64,000 nt of DNA from Halomonas salipaludis (GCF_002286975.1 NZ_NSKB01000004.1:124001-188000), one strand, 5' to 3'. Positions 1 to 10,180 are shown, numbered from the stretch's first letter. Notes: generated by a model not told the origin, from the sequence alone. Program-made: numbers and translations.

Positions 1-27
1 CTTGGCCAGGTACTGACGTGCATCCAT
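1..27 (-). CDS. 5' end of a minus-strand gene cut by the window edge
   Basis: Reading leftward from 27 there is an ATG followed by eight open codons (MDARQYLAK), preceded by an AGGGGAAG ribosome-binding-like stretch four bases upstream. Only nine codons are visible, so the product cannot be named. The good Shine-Dalgarno is the only support. Confidence 0.35.
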
Positions 28-240
28 GATACTTCCCCTGCAACGATACATGTGGGGGCAGCCCATAATGGGCCTGCCGCTAACTGTTCGAGTCGTGAGT
101 CCCGCCCCGGGTTCCTCCCGACAGCGTTGGCAAGGCGTGTTAATACCCGCCACGCGGCACCCTGGCGGACTCGGCTATGCTGATAGCGCGAGACACGCTT
201 GCCCTCGAGGCAGCTCGTACCGGCACAAGGAGGATCGCTC

Positions 241-657
241 ATGCCCAACAAGGCCCCTACTACCGTTCGCGAGATCATGTCACGTGATTGCTATCGGGTC
301 AGCGCCACCACCTCGGTGAACACCCTGGTCGAAGGCTTGGCCCTGCACCGCTTGCCCGGGGTGCCGGTGGTCGATCAGCGCGATCATCTGATCGGCTTCA
401 TTTCCGAGCAGGACGTGCTCGGCAAGGTACTCGAGAGTGCCTACCTCGATGACGAGCCGCCGCTGGTCAGAGAGCTGATGCGCCACGAGGTGCTCTCGGT
501 CACGCCCAACAAGAGCATCACGGACCTCGCCCAGGAGATGCTCGGCACCAAGCCCAAGGTGTTTCCGGTGGTTGAGCAGGAGCGGCTGGTGGGCATCGTC
601 ACTCGTCGCGACGTGCTGATGGCGATCCTGCGCATGCGCGGCAAGAACAAGCACTGA
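241..657 (+). CDS. CBS-domain pair protein
   Basis: A 138-residue stand-alone CBS-pair protein. The first CBS motif runs from about residue 8 to 60 (VREIMSRDCYRVS, then GVPVVD and LIGFISEQDVL), the second from about 75 to 132 (VRELMRHEVLSV, VFPVVE, LVGIVTRRDVL). Such modules usually bind adenosyl ligands and act as energy or redox sensors; there is no fused enzyme or channel here. The start at 241 is chosen over an upstream ATG at 199 because AAGGAGG lies seven bases before it. A strong hairpin terminator follows. Confidence 0.88.
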   Translation: MPNKAPTTVREIMSRDCYRVSATTSVNTLVEGLALHRLPGVPVVDQRDHLIGFISEQDVLGKVLESAYLDDEPPLVRELMRHEVLSVTPNKSITDLAQEMLGTKPKVFPVVEQERLVGIVTRRDVLMAILRMRGKNKH

Positions 658-678
658 CCGTGCATTTCGGCTGGCAGA

Positions 679-703
679 CGCCGCCCGCGGGCGGCGCTTT
701 TCT
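679..703 (+). terminator. Rho-independent terminator of the CBS gene
   Basis: A perfect 9-bp inverted repeat (CGCCGCCCG / CGGGCGGCG) is followed by C and TTTTCTT. It lies 21 bases after the CBS stop codon. Confidence 0.85.
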
Positions 704-724
704 TCTGCCCCTGCAGTGGCACAC

Positions 725-756
725 AAAGAAAAGCCGCCACGCGTGAACGTGGCGGC
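725..756 (-). terminator. Terminator-like hairpin facing left
   Basis: GCCGCCACG and CGTGGCGGC form a 9-bp stem. On the minus strand the stem is followed by TTTTCTTT. No minus-strand gene is visible just to its right, so it is either an orphan left by rearrangement at the island edge or it blocks antisense reading into the CBS gene. Confidence 0.6.
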
Positions 757-884
757 AAGATCGAAAGTAAGCATAAGCACGAGGTTCGCGACTGCTATCA
801 ACGAATTGTGCTCATACTACTGCGACCACCGCCCAGCGAAATGATTCACCTCGAAGAGAATTTTTTTGCAACCCGCCCCACGCC

Positions 885-913
885 TTGCATGGCTAAGCAC
901 TTGGATTTACTAT
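885..913 (+). promoter_or_regulatory. Promoter of tRNA-Gly
   Basis: TTGCAT at 885-890 and TACTAT at 908-913 are separated by exactly 17 bases. The -10 box ends 12 bases before the mature tRNA 5' end, as expected for a tRNA promoter. Confidence 0.6.
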
Positions 914-925
914 CCGAAGCGCCCT

Positions 926-999
926 GCGGGTGTAGCTCAATGGTAGAGCAGAAGCTTCCCAAGCTTAAGACGAGGGTTCGATTCCCTTCACCCGCTCCA
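926..999 (+). tRNA. tRNA-Gly (anticodon CCC)
   Basis: A complete 74-nt cloverleaf. The acceptor stem GCGGGTG pairs with CACCCGC; the D-arm contains GCTCAATGGTAGAGC, the anticodon loop is TTCCCAA, the T-arm contains GGTTCGATTCC, and CCA is encoded at 997-999. The gene marks the left edge of an integrase-bearing region, the usual arrangement for tRNA-targeted islands. Confidence 0.95.
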
Positions 1000-1159
1000 A
1001 TATACTGTACGAATATCCACGATCATACTTCACCACCCCGCTAGAACCCGCTATCTGCCTGACTTCCTTGTCCATACTTGCCCGGACATTACCAGGCATA
1101 GCACAAGGCACCGTGTATGGCCTATTGTATGGTGACCTTCCCAGCCATACACGAGCACC

Positions 1160-2395
1160 ATAAAGCGATCCGCCATAAAACGCCGCCCGCTTGCCGATAC
1201 CGTCCTGCAGACCCTTGAAGCCGAGGCCAAGGAATACCGCGAGAGCTACGGGGCAGACCGCCTGTATTTCATTGTCGCATCGTCAGGCCGCAAGCGCTGG
1301 GAGGTACGCTACAAGAAACCCAGCACCGGCAAGTGGGCGTGGATGGGCATTGGCGGCTACCCCGACAGGTCGGCCAAGTTCGCGCGCCAGGAGGCCCAGC
1401 GCATCGCTCAGCTGGTAGCCGATGGCATCGACCCGGTGCAGCAGCGGCGTGGCGACGAGGCGCATCCTTTCTCCGAGGCTGCCGAGGCGTGGTACCGCGA
1501 CAAGCAGGACCGGGGCCGTGCAGAGAAGACCCTCCGGGGCATTCGCTACTGGCTCGACAACGATGCTCTACCCGCCCTGGGGGCCCAGCCAGTCGACAAG
1601 ATCAGCCGCGGCGACTGTGCACGGCTGCAGGAGGCAATCGAGAAACGCGGCGCCTTCAACACCGCCGAGAAGTCGCGCACCTGGCTTAACCAGGTCTTCG
1701 GCCGCGCGATCGCCATGGGCCACACAGAGAACAACCCAGCCAGTAACCTGGCCGACATCGCCGCCCAGCCGCCCCAGGAGCAGCGCTACCCGCACCTGAT
1801 GGAGCCAGAGCTACCCGACTTCCTGCGAGCCCTAGAGCAGTCCCCTAGCAAGCTGGTGGTGCGCACCGCCGCCTGGATGGTGGTACGCACGGCATCCCGG
1901 CCTGGCATGGTGCGCTGGGCAGAGTGGAGCGAGATCGACGGCAACGTCTGGCGCGTGCCGGCGGCCAAGATGAAGATGCGCCGGGACCACGTGGTGCCAC
2001 TACCCGACCAGGTGGTGGCAGATCTCGAGGCGCTCAGGCCGATGACTGGCCGCTCACGCTACCTGTTCCCGGGTGAAGGTGCTGTCACGCCGGTGATCTC
2101 CGACATGGCCATCAACACCGCCTTCGCAAGGATCGGCTACCGGCGACGGATGACCGGCCATGGCTCGCGCCACACGGCCAGCACGCTGCTACGTGAGCAC
2201 GGCTGGCCCAAGGACCACGTCGAGGCGCAGCTCGCTCACAAGGAGGCGGGGGTGGCCGGCGTCTACAACCAGGCGAACTACCTGGAGCACCGCCGGCGGA
2301 TGATGCAATGGTACAGCGACTACCTCGACGCCCTGGCTCGCGGTATCTCAGACGAAGACAAGGCGGTGTTCAAACAGCGTATTGAGCAGGGCTAA
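1160..2395 (+). CDS. P4-type tyrosine recombinase (island integrase), probable lost start codon
   Basis: Site-specific integrase beginning about 160 bases after tRNA-Gly. The open frame runs from the TGA at 1133. The expected N-terminal arm-binding segment (DRLYFIVASSGRKRWEVRYK, then WAWMGIGGYPD) is present, but the only codon at the expected start position is ATA at 1160 (410 codons, then the stop). The first ATG, at 1343, would remove most of the N-terminal domain. The catalytic core is intact: Arg in TASRPGMVRW, HGSR, a downstream His in QLAHKE, and the nucleophile Tyr in VYNQANY. No clear ribosome-binding site precedes 1160. It may be expressed poorly or not at all. Confidence 0.8.
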   Translation: MKRSAIKRRPLADTVLQTLEAEAKEYRESYGADRLYFIVASSGRKRWEVRYKKPSTGKWAWMGIGGYPDRSAKFARQEAQRIAQLVADGIDPVQQRRGDEAHPFSEAAEAWYRDKQDRGRAEKTLRGIRYWLDNDALPALGAQPVDKISRGDCARLQEAIEKRGAFNTAEKSRTWLNQVFGRAIAMGHTENNPASNLADIAAQPPQEQRYPHLMEPELPDFLRALEQSPSKLVVRTAAWMVVRTASRPGMVRWAEWSEIDGNVWRVPAAKMKMRRDHVVPLPDQVVADLEALRPMTGRSRYLFPGEGAVTPVISDMAINTAFARIGYRRRMTGHGSRHTASTLLREHGWPKDHVEAQLAHKEAGVAGVYNQANYLEHRRRMMQWYSDYLDALARGISDEDKAVFKQRIEQG

Positions 2396-2474
2396 CCCGT
2401 AATACACCACACCGCTGACGTGACGTGCCATGATACTGCTTTTATGATGCACCCCTTATAGTCTCACTGGAGAT

Positions 2475-2903
2475 ATGCCCATGCTCGACACCGCTTACCT
2501 TAAACAGCTCTTGGAGTTGGTTGGCGATAAAGGCTACCTGGGAATCGATAACGGTGATTTGATGAATCACTTGGCTCCCGATGAAGGGCAGCCGGTCGAG
2601 TTCACAGAAATGGGTCAGCAGTTTAAATACCACATGGATGAGGCCTGGATGGCTGGACTCATCCGTGATCGCGATGATGTGACTGCCAAGGATTGGGGCC
2701 TGGTGGTCGGAGTGAGCGGGCACTGGGCTTATCGAGGGAAGCAATTGGTGCTGAGCCCGATAGGCGGAGAGCTACTTGAGGAGCTTGGCAAACCGAAAGG
2801 CCTGGAGCGCTTGAAGCAGGCTGTGAGGAGTGCCGGTGCAGCTGCTGGCACCGAAGCCCTACGTGCAGGTGTGGCAGAGCTTCTGAAGGGTGCGATCTTC
2901 TAG
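2475..2903 (+). CDS. Hypothetical protein, possibly DUF2513-like winged helix
   Basis: 142 residues with no signal peptide or membrane segment. The stretch from about residue 50 to 100 (KYHMDEAWMAGLI, then LTP-like LVLSPIGGELLEEL) resembles winged-helix DUF2513 proteins in layout, but this is a weak visual match. The C-terminal 40 residues are Ala-rich and helical. The start is supported by GGAG just upstream. It lies behind the integrase and is probably island cargo. Confidence 0.6.
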   Translation: MPMLDTAYLKQLLELVGDKGYLGIDNGDLMNHLAPDEGQPVEFTEMGQQFKYHMDEAWMAGLIRDRDDVTAKDWGLVVGVSGHWAYRGKQLVLSPIGGELLEELGKPKGLERLKQAVRSAGAAAGTEALRAGVAELLKGAIF

Positions 2904-3473
2904 GGCCGACACCCAACATTCATGCCGCTGGCCTCAACACTGCCAGTGTTGCATAGCCGTTCGTCTAAGGGATTGCTACCAAAGTTTCTACTGGAAACAT
3001 GCACAGAAGATACGCTCCGCGTGGTTGCTAGCGCCCTGGCGGGGTTTTACGGCTACAGTTACCACTCAACGATCAGATCGAGTACGCTAGACATGCTGGG
3101 CAGCGTAACGCTGAGGTCTCGTTATGCAGTCGGGTGCTGCCGCCAACATCGACTGCATTTAAACTGCAACAGGCAGCAAGTCTGGCCCCCCGTTCCCGGC
3201 TCAATATGAGACTGGGGGATTGTTGAAGAGGGCTTTGCATGGTCAAACCTGAATCAACGTGCTCAGCAGGCCTTATTGCCAAAGCATGTTCGTACGCGAC
3301 CGTATACACCGCTCTGGCCGCATCTTTCCCTGCTTGGGGCACGGTGTTAGTCAGTGGTGTGGTTGTGTATTTCTTGCTGAGGCTTTAATGCCATCGCCCT
3401 GGGTCAGCTATGCTGACCTAGGGCAACCTTACACTCGCGACCAAAACCTCTTTCCTTTACTTAGGTTACATAG
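2904..3473. other. 570-bp stretch without a convincing gene
   Basis: Short open frames exist in several frames but none has a ribosome-binding site, recognisable domain or plausible composition. No RNA structure or repeat was found. The lower GC content than the flanking chromosome suggests decayed island DNA. Confidence 0.5.
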
Positions 3474-3911
3474 ATGGCTTACAAGCAATGCGCATGGCTT
3501 GTTCGATGGCAATGGATTGGTGAACATGCATCCGTAAAGCGTCCCGTGGTAGCTCTTCTCCAGCCAAGGCTGGGGCAGAAAAAAGTCGCTGAGATCGTTA
3601 GAACGCTGTACTCGGCTGCGGGCAATTATTCACTCGCCGAGCAAGCCGAGTATACAAAGCATCCTGATGCTGCGCCGTATCAGGCTGAAATCTCAACACG
3701 AGGCATCACCTACGGCCACCACCCTTGGCTTGAAGCGATATACGTGCGCGATCTCACCATCACGACGGACCCAAGCACGGGCGGAGAAAGTCTTAGTTTC
3801 CTACACCCCGACCGATTCGAGTTCGACCAAGGCACAGGCGTACGGACCGTGGCACGGAAAAGCTTCTCGGAGACCATCTGTCAGCCTTTACCCGGTCACA
3901 GCCAATACTGA
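3474..3911 (+). CDS. Hypothetical protein
   Basis: 145 residues, soluble, no recognised domain. The segment from about residue 25 to 75 (alternating hydrophobic/charged, VKRPVVALLQPRLGQKKVAEI) looks like a folded protein rather than a random frame. The ribosome-binding site is weak (AGG about 10 bases upstream). It lies between the integrase and the tRNA-like remnant. Function unknown. Confidence 0.5.
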   Translation: MAYKQCAWLVRWQWIGEHASVKRPVVALLQPRLGQKKVAEIVRTLYSAAGNYSLAEQAEYTKHPDAAPYQAEISTRGITYGHHPWLEAIYVRDLTITTDPSTGGESLSFLHPDRFEFDQGTGVRTVARKSFSETICQPLPGHSQY

Positions 3912-3925
3912 ATGAATAGTTACAA

Positions 3926-3963
3926 CTCAATGGTAGAGCCGCACCCTGCCAGATTCCCCCGCT
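3926..3963 (+). repeat. tRNA-Gly-like remnant, possible decayed attachment site
   Basis: CTCAATGGTAGAGC (3926-3939) is identical over 14 bases to the D-arm of the tRNA-Gly at 936-949. It is followed by an anticodon-arm-like CCTGCCAGA, then GATTCCC and CCGCT, which recall the T-arm and acceptor 3' end. The cloverleaf cannot form. It lies 3 kb from the intact tRNA, at a plausible far end of the integrase element. Confidence 0.45.
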
Positions 3964-4044
3964 AGATCAATGCACTGCCCTGCCTGCCGTCTCAGCTTTC
4001 GCGATCTGTCTCACGCTAGGCAGAGGCGACCTTCTGTTGCTGTC

Positions 4045-4070
4045 ACAAAAAAGGCGCCACGCGGGCGCCC
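4045..4070 (-). terminator. Terminator of the 4.1-4.8 kb minus-strand operon
   Basis: GGCGCC and GGGCGCC arms around ACGC are followed on the minus strand by TTTTTT and TGTGAC. It lies 22 bases after the stop of the secreted protein gene. Confidence 0.8.
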
Positions 4071-4091
4071 TGTCCTACCCACCTTCGAGCT

Positions 4092-4427
4092 TCAGTCGAA
4101 GCTGAACGAATCGCGGTTCTCGCCTGCTGACACTTCCATCTGCACGCAGCCCTGCAGCGTGCTGTAGCTGCCGGCACCGCCGAAAGAAGCTACGTCATTA
4201 CAGTGCTGGCGGATCGATGCAGGGAGCTGCTGCCACTGGTCTCGCAGGCCGTTATAGGCCGACTGCTCCATCTGAATGCAGCCATTGTAGGTGCTGTTGC
4301 TGAATGATCCGCCAAAGCCTGCGACCTGCTCGCAGTGGTCCTCGACGTCATATCGCGGGATGTCCTGGGCATGAGCCATAGCAGGCAATGCCAGCGCCGC
4401 TGCTACCGCCAAAATCAGTCGCTTCAT
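4092..4427 (-). CDS. Secreted protein with two Cys-containing repeats
   Basis: 111 residues. Residues 1-20 are a typical Sec signal peptide ending in AMAHA. The mature part has two similar units of about 42 residues, each with the pattern C..VA.FGG..S.....GC.QME (C32/C50 and C75/C94 by count), so two disulfides are plausible. Function unknown. AAAGGAG before the start lies within the last codons of the upstream membrane-protein gene, three bases apart, so the two are likely translationally coupled. Confidence 0.75.
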   Translation of the reverse strand: MKRLILAVAAALALPAMAHAQDIPRYDVEDHCEQVAGFGGSFSNSTYNGCIQMEQSAYNGLRDQWQQLPASIRQHCNDVASFGGAGSYSTLQGCVQMEVSAGENRDSFSFD

Positions 4428-4430
4428 GGG

Positions 4431-4766
4431 TCAGGCTCCTTTGGGGCGAGTGAATAGCACGAACATGCCGAGGATGATGTCGACCAGGACCCAGAAGACC
4501 AGCAGCATGCCCACCCCCAGGGTGCCGCCTATCGCCGTGCCGGCCTGCTCGTACTCATTCTGCGAGGTATTCATCGACTCGCCGATCACCCCAATGTAGG
4601 AGAACAGCCAGAAGACCATCGCGGCGTTGAAGAGGATGAAGGACCACTTGAACAGCTTGCCGAAGAAGCCTCGCTTGGGCTTGCGCAGCTGGTGGCCACA
4701 TTGATTGCACTTGAAAGCGGAGTCGCTGACCTGATGCGTACACTCCGGGCATGCTACGAGTGCCAT
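4431..4766 (-). CDS. Zinc-ribbon membrane protein
   Basis: 111 residues. An N-terminal zinc ribbon (CPECTHQVSDSAFKCNQCG, four Cys in CxxC pairs) is followed by two hydrophobic segments at about residues 38-60 and 80-105. The layout matches small zinc_ribbon_2 membrane proteins of unknown role. It is the first gene of a two-gene operon with the Cys-repeat secreted protein. Confidence 0.75.
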   Translation of the reverse strand: MALVACPECTHQVSDSAFKCNQCGHQLRKPKRGFFGKLFKWSFILFNAAMVFWLFSYIGVIGESMNTSQNEYEQAGTAIGGTLGVGMLLVFWVLVDIILGMFVLFTRPKGA

Positions 4767-4856
4767 TGTTCCCTACTCTCTGCTGAATTTTTCTTAGTTG
4801 CCCGGTAAGCATATTCGCTGGCTTGGCCAGCTACCACCCTCGGCGCCGCACCCCAG

Positions 4857-4891
4857 CGATCTCTTACAAGGTGATAGCCGATCTCTTACAA
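4857..4891. repeat. 13-bp direct repeat pair, 22-bp period
   Basis: CGATCTCTTACAA occurs at 4857-4869 and again at 4879-4891. Starts are 22 bp apart, about two helical turns, which fits a tandem protein-binding site. It lies in the AT-rich gap between the divergent zinc-ribbon and NYN genes. Confidence 0.5.
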
Positions 4892-5015
4892 AATACTGGC
4901 TATTCATACACACATATCTCTAGACCACCTTTCAGGCAAGCCTATCGACTAGGCAACTGGCCAGTTCGCTTGCTGAATACACGAAACCTAAAGCCTAAAC
5001 TGTATGGCGCGAGCC

Positions 5016-5029
5016 TACGCTGCAGCGTA
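5016..5029. repeat. 14-bp perfect palindrome
   Basis: TACGCTGCAGCGTA is fully self-complementary. It lies 144 bases before the NYN start codon and could be an operator for a dimeric regulator. Confidence 0.4.
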
Positions 5030-5041
5030 CTCGCTAGATTT

Positions 5042-5084
5042 GCGTTAGAGGGATTGACAGTCTAACGTTTAGGCGTTAGATTTT
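5042..5084 (+). promoter_or_regulatory. GCGTTAGA repeats, one pair forming a hairpin before TTTT
   Basis: GCGTTAGA occurs at 5042-5049 and 5073-5080, and its complement TCTAACG at 5061-5067. The latter two form a 7-bp stem with a 6-base loop, then TTTT. TTGACA lies at 5054-5059. This may be a weak terminator, an operator, or both. Confidence 0.4.
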
Positions 5085-5094
5085 GAGGCATCTT

Positions 5095-5149
5095 CGCCCC
5101 TGGCAGTACGCCGTCCCCCACATCTCGGGACGTGCCGAGCCCAGGGGCG
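5095..5149 (+). ncRNA. Structured leader upstream of the NYN gene
   Basis: CGCCCCTGG (5095-5103) pairs with CCAGGGGCG (5141-5149), and inside it CGTCCC (5112-5117) pairs with GGGACG (5127-5132). The result is a two-tier hairpin ending 11 bases before the ribosome-binding site. There is no T-tract, so it is not a simple terminator. It may be a 5'-UTR element controlling, or cleaved by, the nuclease. Confidence 0.5.
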
Positions 5150-5172
5150 TTCTACGTTCTAGGGAGAGACAG

Positions 5173-5838
5173 TTGTCTACCGCGATACTCGTAGATGGTG
5201 GCTACTTCATTAAGCGTTACCGCAGGATCGAACCCGACAACGCCTACAACGGAAAGAGAGCTGCCGAATGCCTACACCGCTGGGCGGTCAGCCACCTGAA
5301 TGAAAGGCATGGTAAACGTCGAGAACTCTACCGGATTTTCGTCTACGACTGCCCACCCCTCCAGAAGAAAGCGCATAACCCCATCTCGGGGCGCTCCATC
5401 GACTTTTCCAAAACCGACGAAGCCAGCTTCCGAGACGACTTCCATGAAGCGCTACGCGGCAAAAGGAAGCTCGCATTGCGCCTCGGGCACCTCTCTGATG
5501 ATACGCAATGGACTATAAAGCCTTACCTGATCAAGAAGCTCCTCAAGAAGGAGATCAGCATCGATGACCTGGGGCCGGACGACGTCAAAATGGACACCCG
5601 CCAGAAAGGTGTCGACATGAGAGTTGGTGTAGACGTCACCTCGCTGACACTCAAGAAGCAGGTTGACCAGATCGTGCTCATTGCCGGCGACGCCGACTTC
5701 GTTCCTGTTGCCAAAATCGCCCGGCGCGAGGGCATTGACTTCGTTCTCGACCCCATGCGCAGAGATATTCCAGCGGGGCTACACGAGCATATCGATGGCT
5801 TGCGTTCCACGTGTCCTAAGCCCCAGCCAAGGCCTTGA
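5173..5838 (+). CDS. NYN-domain (LabA/DUF88-type) ribonuclease-like protein
   Basis: PIN-like NYN domain protein, probably a metal-dependent RNase. The acidic residues expected for the active site are visible: the Asp in TAILVDGGYFIKR near the N-terminus, VDMRVGVDVTSL near residue 150, and IAGDADFVPVAKIARREG near residue 170. The start is taken as TTG at 5173 (221 residues), preceded five bases upstream by AGGGAGA; an ATG at 5083 lies before the structured leader and has no ribosome-binding site. It stands alone between island fragments, behind an unusual repeat-rich leader. Confidence 0.82.
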   Translation: MSTAILVDGGYFIKRYRRIEPDNAYNGKRAAECLHRWAVSHLNERHGKRRELYRIFVYDCPPLQKKAHNPISGRSIDFSKTDEASFRDDFHEALRGKRKLALRLGHLSDDTQWTIKPYLIKKLLKKEISIDDLGPDDVKMDTRQKGVDMRVGVDVTSLTLKKQVDQIVLIAGDADFVPVAKIARREGIDFVLDPMRRDIPAGLHEHIDGLRSTCPKPQPRP

Positions 5839-5854
5839 CTGGCACCAGAAGTAA

Positions 5855-6289
5855 TCATTCCCCCGGTAACTCGGCCTTCACCCGGCAGCGGTACCCGGCC
5901 TCGCTGAGGGTGTGCTCGACCTGCTCGATCAGCCACTCGCCGTCGGCGTCTTCGCGGAAGCCCTCGAGCTGCAGGCGGCCCTCGGCCATCAGTTGAGGGT
6001 CGCCGGGCAGGGTAAGGTCGAGCCGCTGTTCTCCGCGCTGGCCGCGGCGTAGCTCGGCGCTGGCGGCGGCGCGGGCGCTCTGTGCATCCGGGTAGGTGGT
6101 CAAGAGCCGGTTGACCGGCTCGCCCTCGCCCACCTCCGCGTCTACCGTTTCGCCGCTATCCACGTCTCGCCAGTGGGCTACCACGGTGCCAGATGCCTGG
6201 TGCTTGGTGAGCTGCATGCGGCCGCTGGTGACCATGCCGGGGGTGATGGTGAGGGGCTGCAGATTCTGCCAGCACCGGTACCGCCATCC
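5855..6289 (-). pseudogene. Truncated phage late-control/tail protein gpD
   Basis: The frame is open from a TGA at 6290 and has no proper start. The translation matches the C-terminal third of P2-like gpD: LTITPGMVTSGRMQL, then NRLLTTYPDAQSARAAA, RLDLTLPGDPQLMAEG and ending WLIEQVEHTLSEAGYRCRV. About 145 of the usual 330 or so residues remain. No other tail genes are nearby, so this is a prophage scrap. Confidence 0.75.
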
Positions 6290-8773
<2,484 letters not shown>

Positions 8774-8791
8774 TAGCCGCGGCACGTCCCT

Positions 8792-8817
8792 CGAACGCCC
8801 CCTCACGGGGGCGTTCG
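8792..8817 (+). terminator. katG terminator hairpin
   Basis: An 11-bp stem CGAACGCCCCC / GGGGGCGTTCG with a TCAC loop, 18 bases after the katG stop. It is followed by TATAT rather than a T-run. Confidence 0.65.
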
Positions 8818-8911
8818 TATATCTGCAAGGTGATTCCCCCTCAAATGCTGCCCTACAGCAGCGTGCCACGAGCATGTAAGATGTTGGGCAGGCAACACTA
8901 AGGAGCCGCCC

Positions 8912-9286
8912 ATGGCCCTCTATCTGCTCGTCCTCGGCGTCTGCACGCTGGTCTTCGGCAGCATGATCGGCATTCTGCTGATGTCGCGCACGCCGCGCTA
9001 TCGCACCGAGCCCGAGCATCTGCTGGAAATATTCGACAAGACCCTCGACGGCAAGGCCAGCGAGACGGAGTGGAACGTCGTGGTCGGCTATCCGGTGCGC
9101 CATGACGACTACCTCGAGGGTGTCCGCCGCCGTGCCCAGCGGCTGATGGAGGAGCACGGTCGGCCATGGCAGGCCGCCCGAGGCCAACCGCTGTTGTCCA
9201 AGGATGGCTGCGAGGAACTTGCCGCACTGCGTGAGCACCTTGCCTCACACACCGCGCTACGCGACAAGCAGCACTTCGACGCCTGA
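8912..9286 (+). CDS. Membrane-anchored hypothetical protein
   Basis: 124 residues. Residues 2-24 form one hydrophobic segment (YLLVLGVCTLVFGSMIGILL), and the rest is a charged cytoplasmic or periplasmic domain. AAGGAG precedes the ATG. There is no recognisable domain. It lies between katG and the put regulator, with the same orientation as both. Confidence 0.7.
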   Translation: MALYLLVLGVCTLVFGSMIGILLMSRTPRYRTEPEHLLEIFDKTLDGKASETEWNVVVGYPVRHDDYLEGVRRRAQRLMEEHGRPWQAARGQPLLSKDGCEELAALREHLASHTALRDKQHFDA

Positions 9287-9361
9287 AGTGCCTGAAAACG
9301 CCCCCGCGCGGGGTACAATGGGCGCCGTGCGACGCGCAGTCCCACACTCGGAGGTGACGCC

Positions 9362-10180
9362 ATGCCCAGCGCCATCCGCTTGATGCCGCTAGACAACACC
9401 ATCAAGCACCACGCCCACGACTACCATCAGATGGTGATTGGTCTATCGGGCCATGCCGAATTCGAGATCGAGGGCATGGGCGGCTCGATTGCCGCGCTTT
9501 CTGGCTGCATCGTGCCAGCCAACCATGTCCACTATTACGAAGGCGTCGGCCACAACCAGCAGCTGATTCTCGACCTGCCGCTGGATGCGCCGTCGCTGAG
9601 CGGACCACACCGCGAACTGATGCGACTGTTCGACGCGCCGCGTTTCTTCGCCCTCGACGAGCCGCTGCGCCAATACCTGGCCTTTCTCACCCAGGAGCTC
9701 TCCCAGCCCTATCAGCGCCAGCAGCCTCAGGGCAGCCCCCAGGGCGACCTATTGGCCGCCACCCTGCTGGGTTGCCTGTATGCCCGCCTACACCCCGAGT
9801 TGCCCGGCCGGCAGCAGCCCCAGCGCATCGATATTCAACTGATCGACCGCTTCATCCAGCACCACCTCAGCGAGCGTCTCACAGTCGCCGACATGGCCGC
9901 CGAAGCCTGCCTCAGCGAGGCGCACTTCAGTGCCTGCTTTCGCGAGCAGACCGGGCTGACCCCCTACCAGTATTTGCTTCGTCAGCGCTTGGGGGCGGCT
10001 CGCCAGCTGCTCACCTCGACCCGACTGCCTCTGTCGCATATCGCCGAGCGTACCGGCTTCGCCAATCAGAGCGCACTATCCCATGCCTTCCGTCGCGCCT
10101 TCGGCCACCCTCCCAGCCAGCTGCGTCAACGTGGCGCCGCCGAAGTCATCCGCCGCGACAGCCATACGACCAAGGTCTAA
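9362..10180 (+). CDS. AraC-family transcriptional regulator, candidate regulator of proline use
   Basis: 272 residues: an N-terminal cupin-like sensor (HAHDYHQMVIGLSG, about residues 15-90) and a C-terminal double helix-turn-helix (LTVADMAAEACLSEAHFSAC and LSHIAERTGFANQSALSHAF). It lies 200 bp upstream of putA in the same direction. The PutA here lacks the ribbon-helix-helix domain that self-represses put genes in enterics, so this regulator is the obvious candidate to control putA-proC-putP (inference). TACAAT at 9315-9320, about 40 bases before the start, may be its -10 box. Confidence 0.9.
   Translation: MPSAIRLMPLDNTIKHHAHDYHQMVIGLSGHAEFEIEGMGGSIAALSGCIVPANHVHYYEGVGHNQQLILDLPLDAPSLSGPHRELMRLFDAPRFFALDEPLRQYLAFLTQELSQPYQRQQPQGSPQGDLLAATLLGCLYARLHPELPGRQQPQRIDIQLIDRFIQHHLSERLTVADMAAEACLSEAHFSACFREQTGLTPYQYLLRQRLGAARQLLTSTRLPLSHIAERTGFANQSALSHAFRRAFGHPPSQLRQRGAAEVIRRDSHTTKV

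Noticed and set aside
2922-3342. Short open frames between the two island orphan genes
   Set aside because: No ribosome-binding sites, overlapping on both strands, no recognisable sequence.
5855-6235. Possible intact 126-residue gene starting at ATG 6235
   Set aside because: The frame is open further upstream with gpD-like sequence before that ATG, and ends at a stop; it is a truncated phage gene, not a small intact one.
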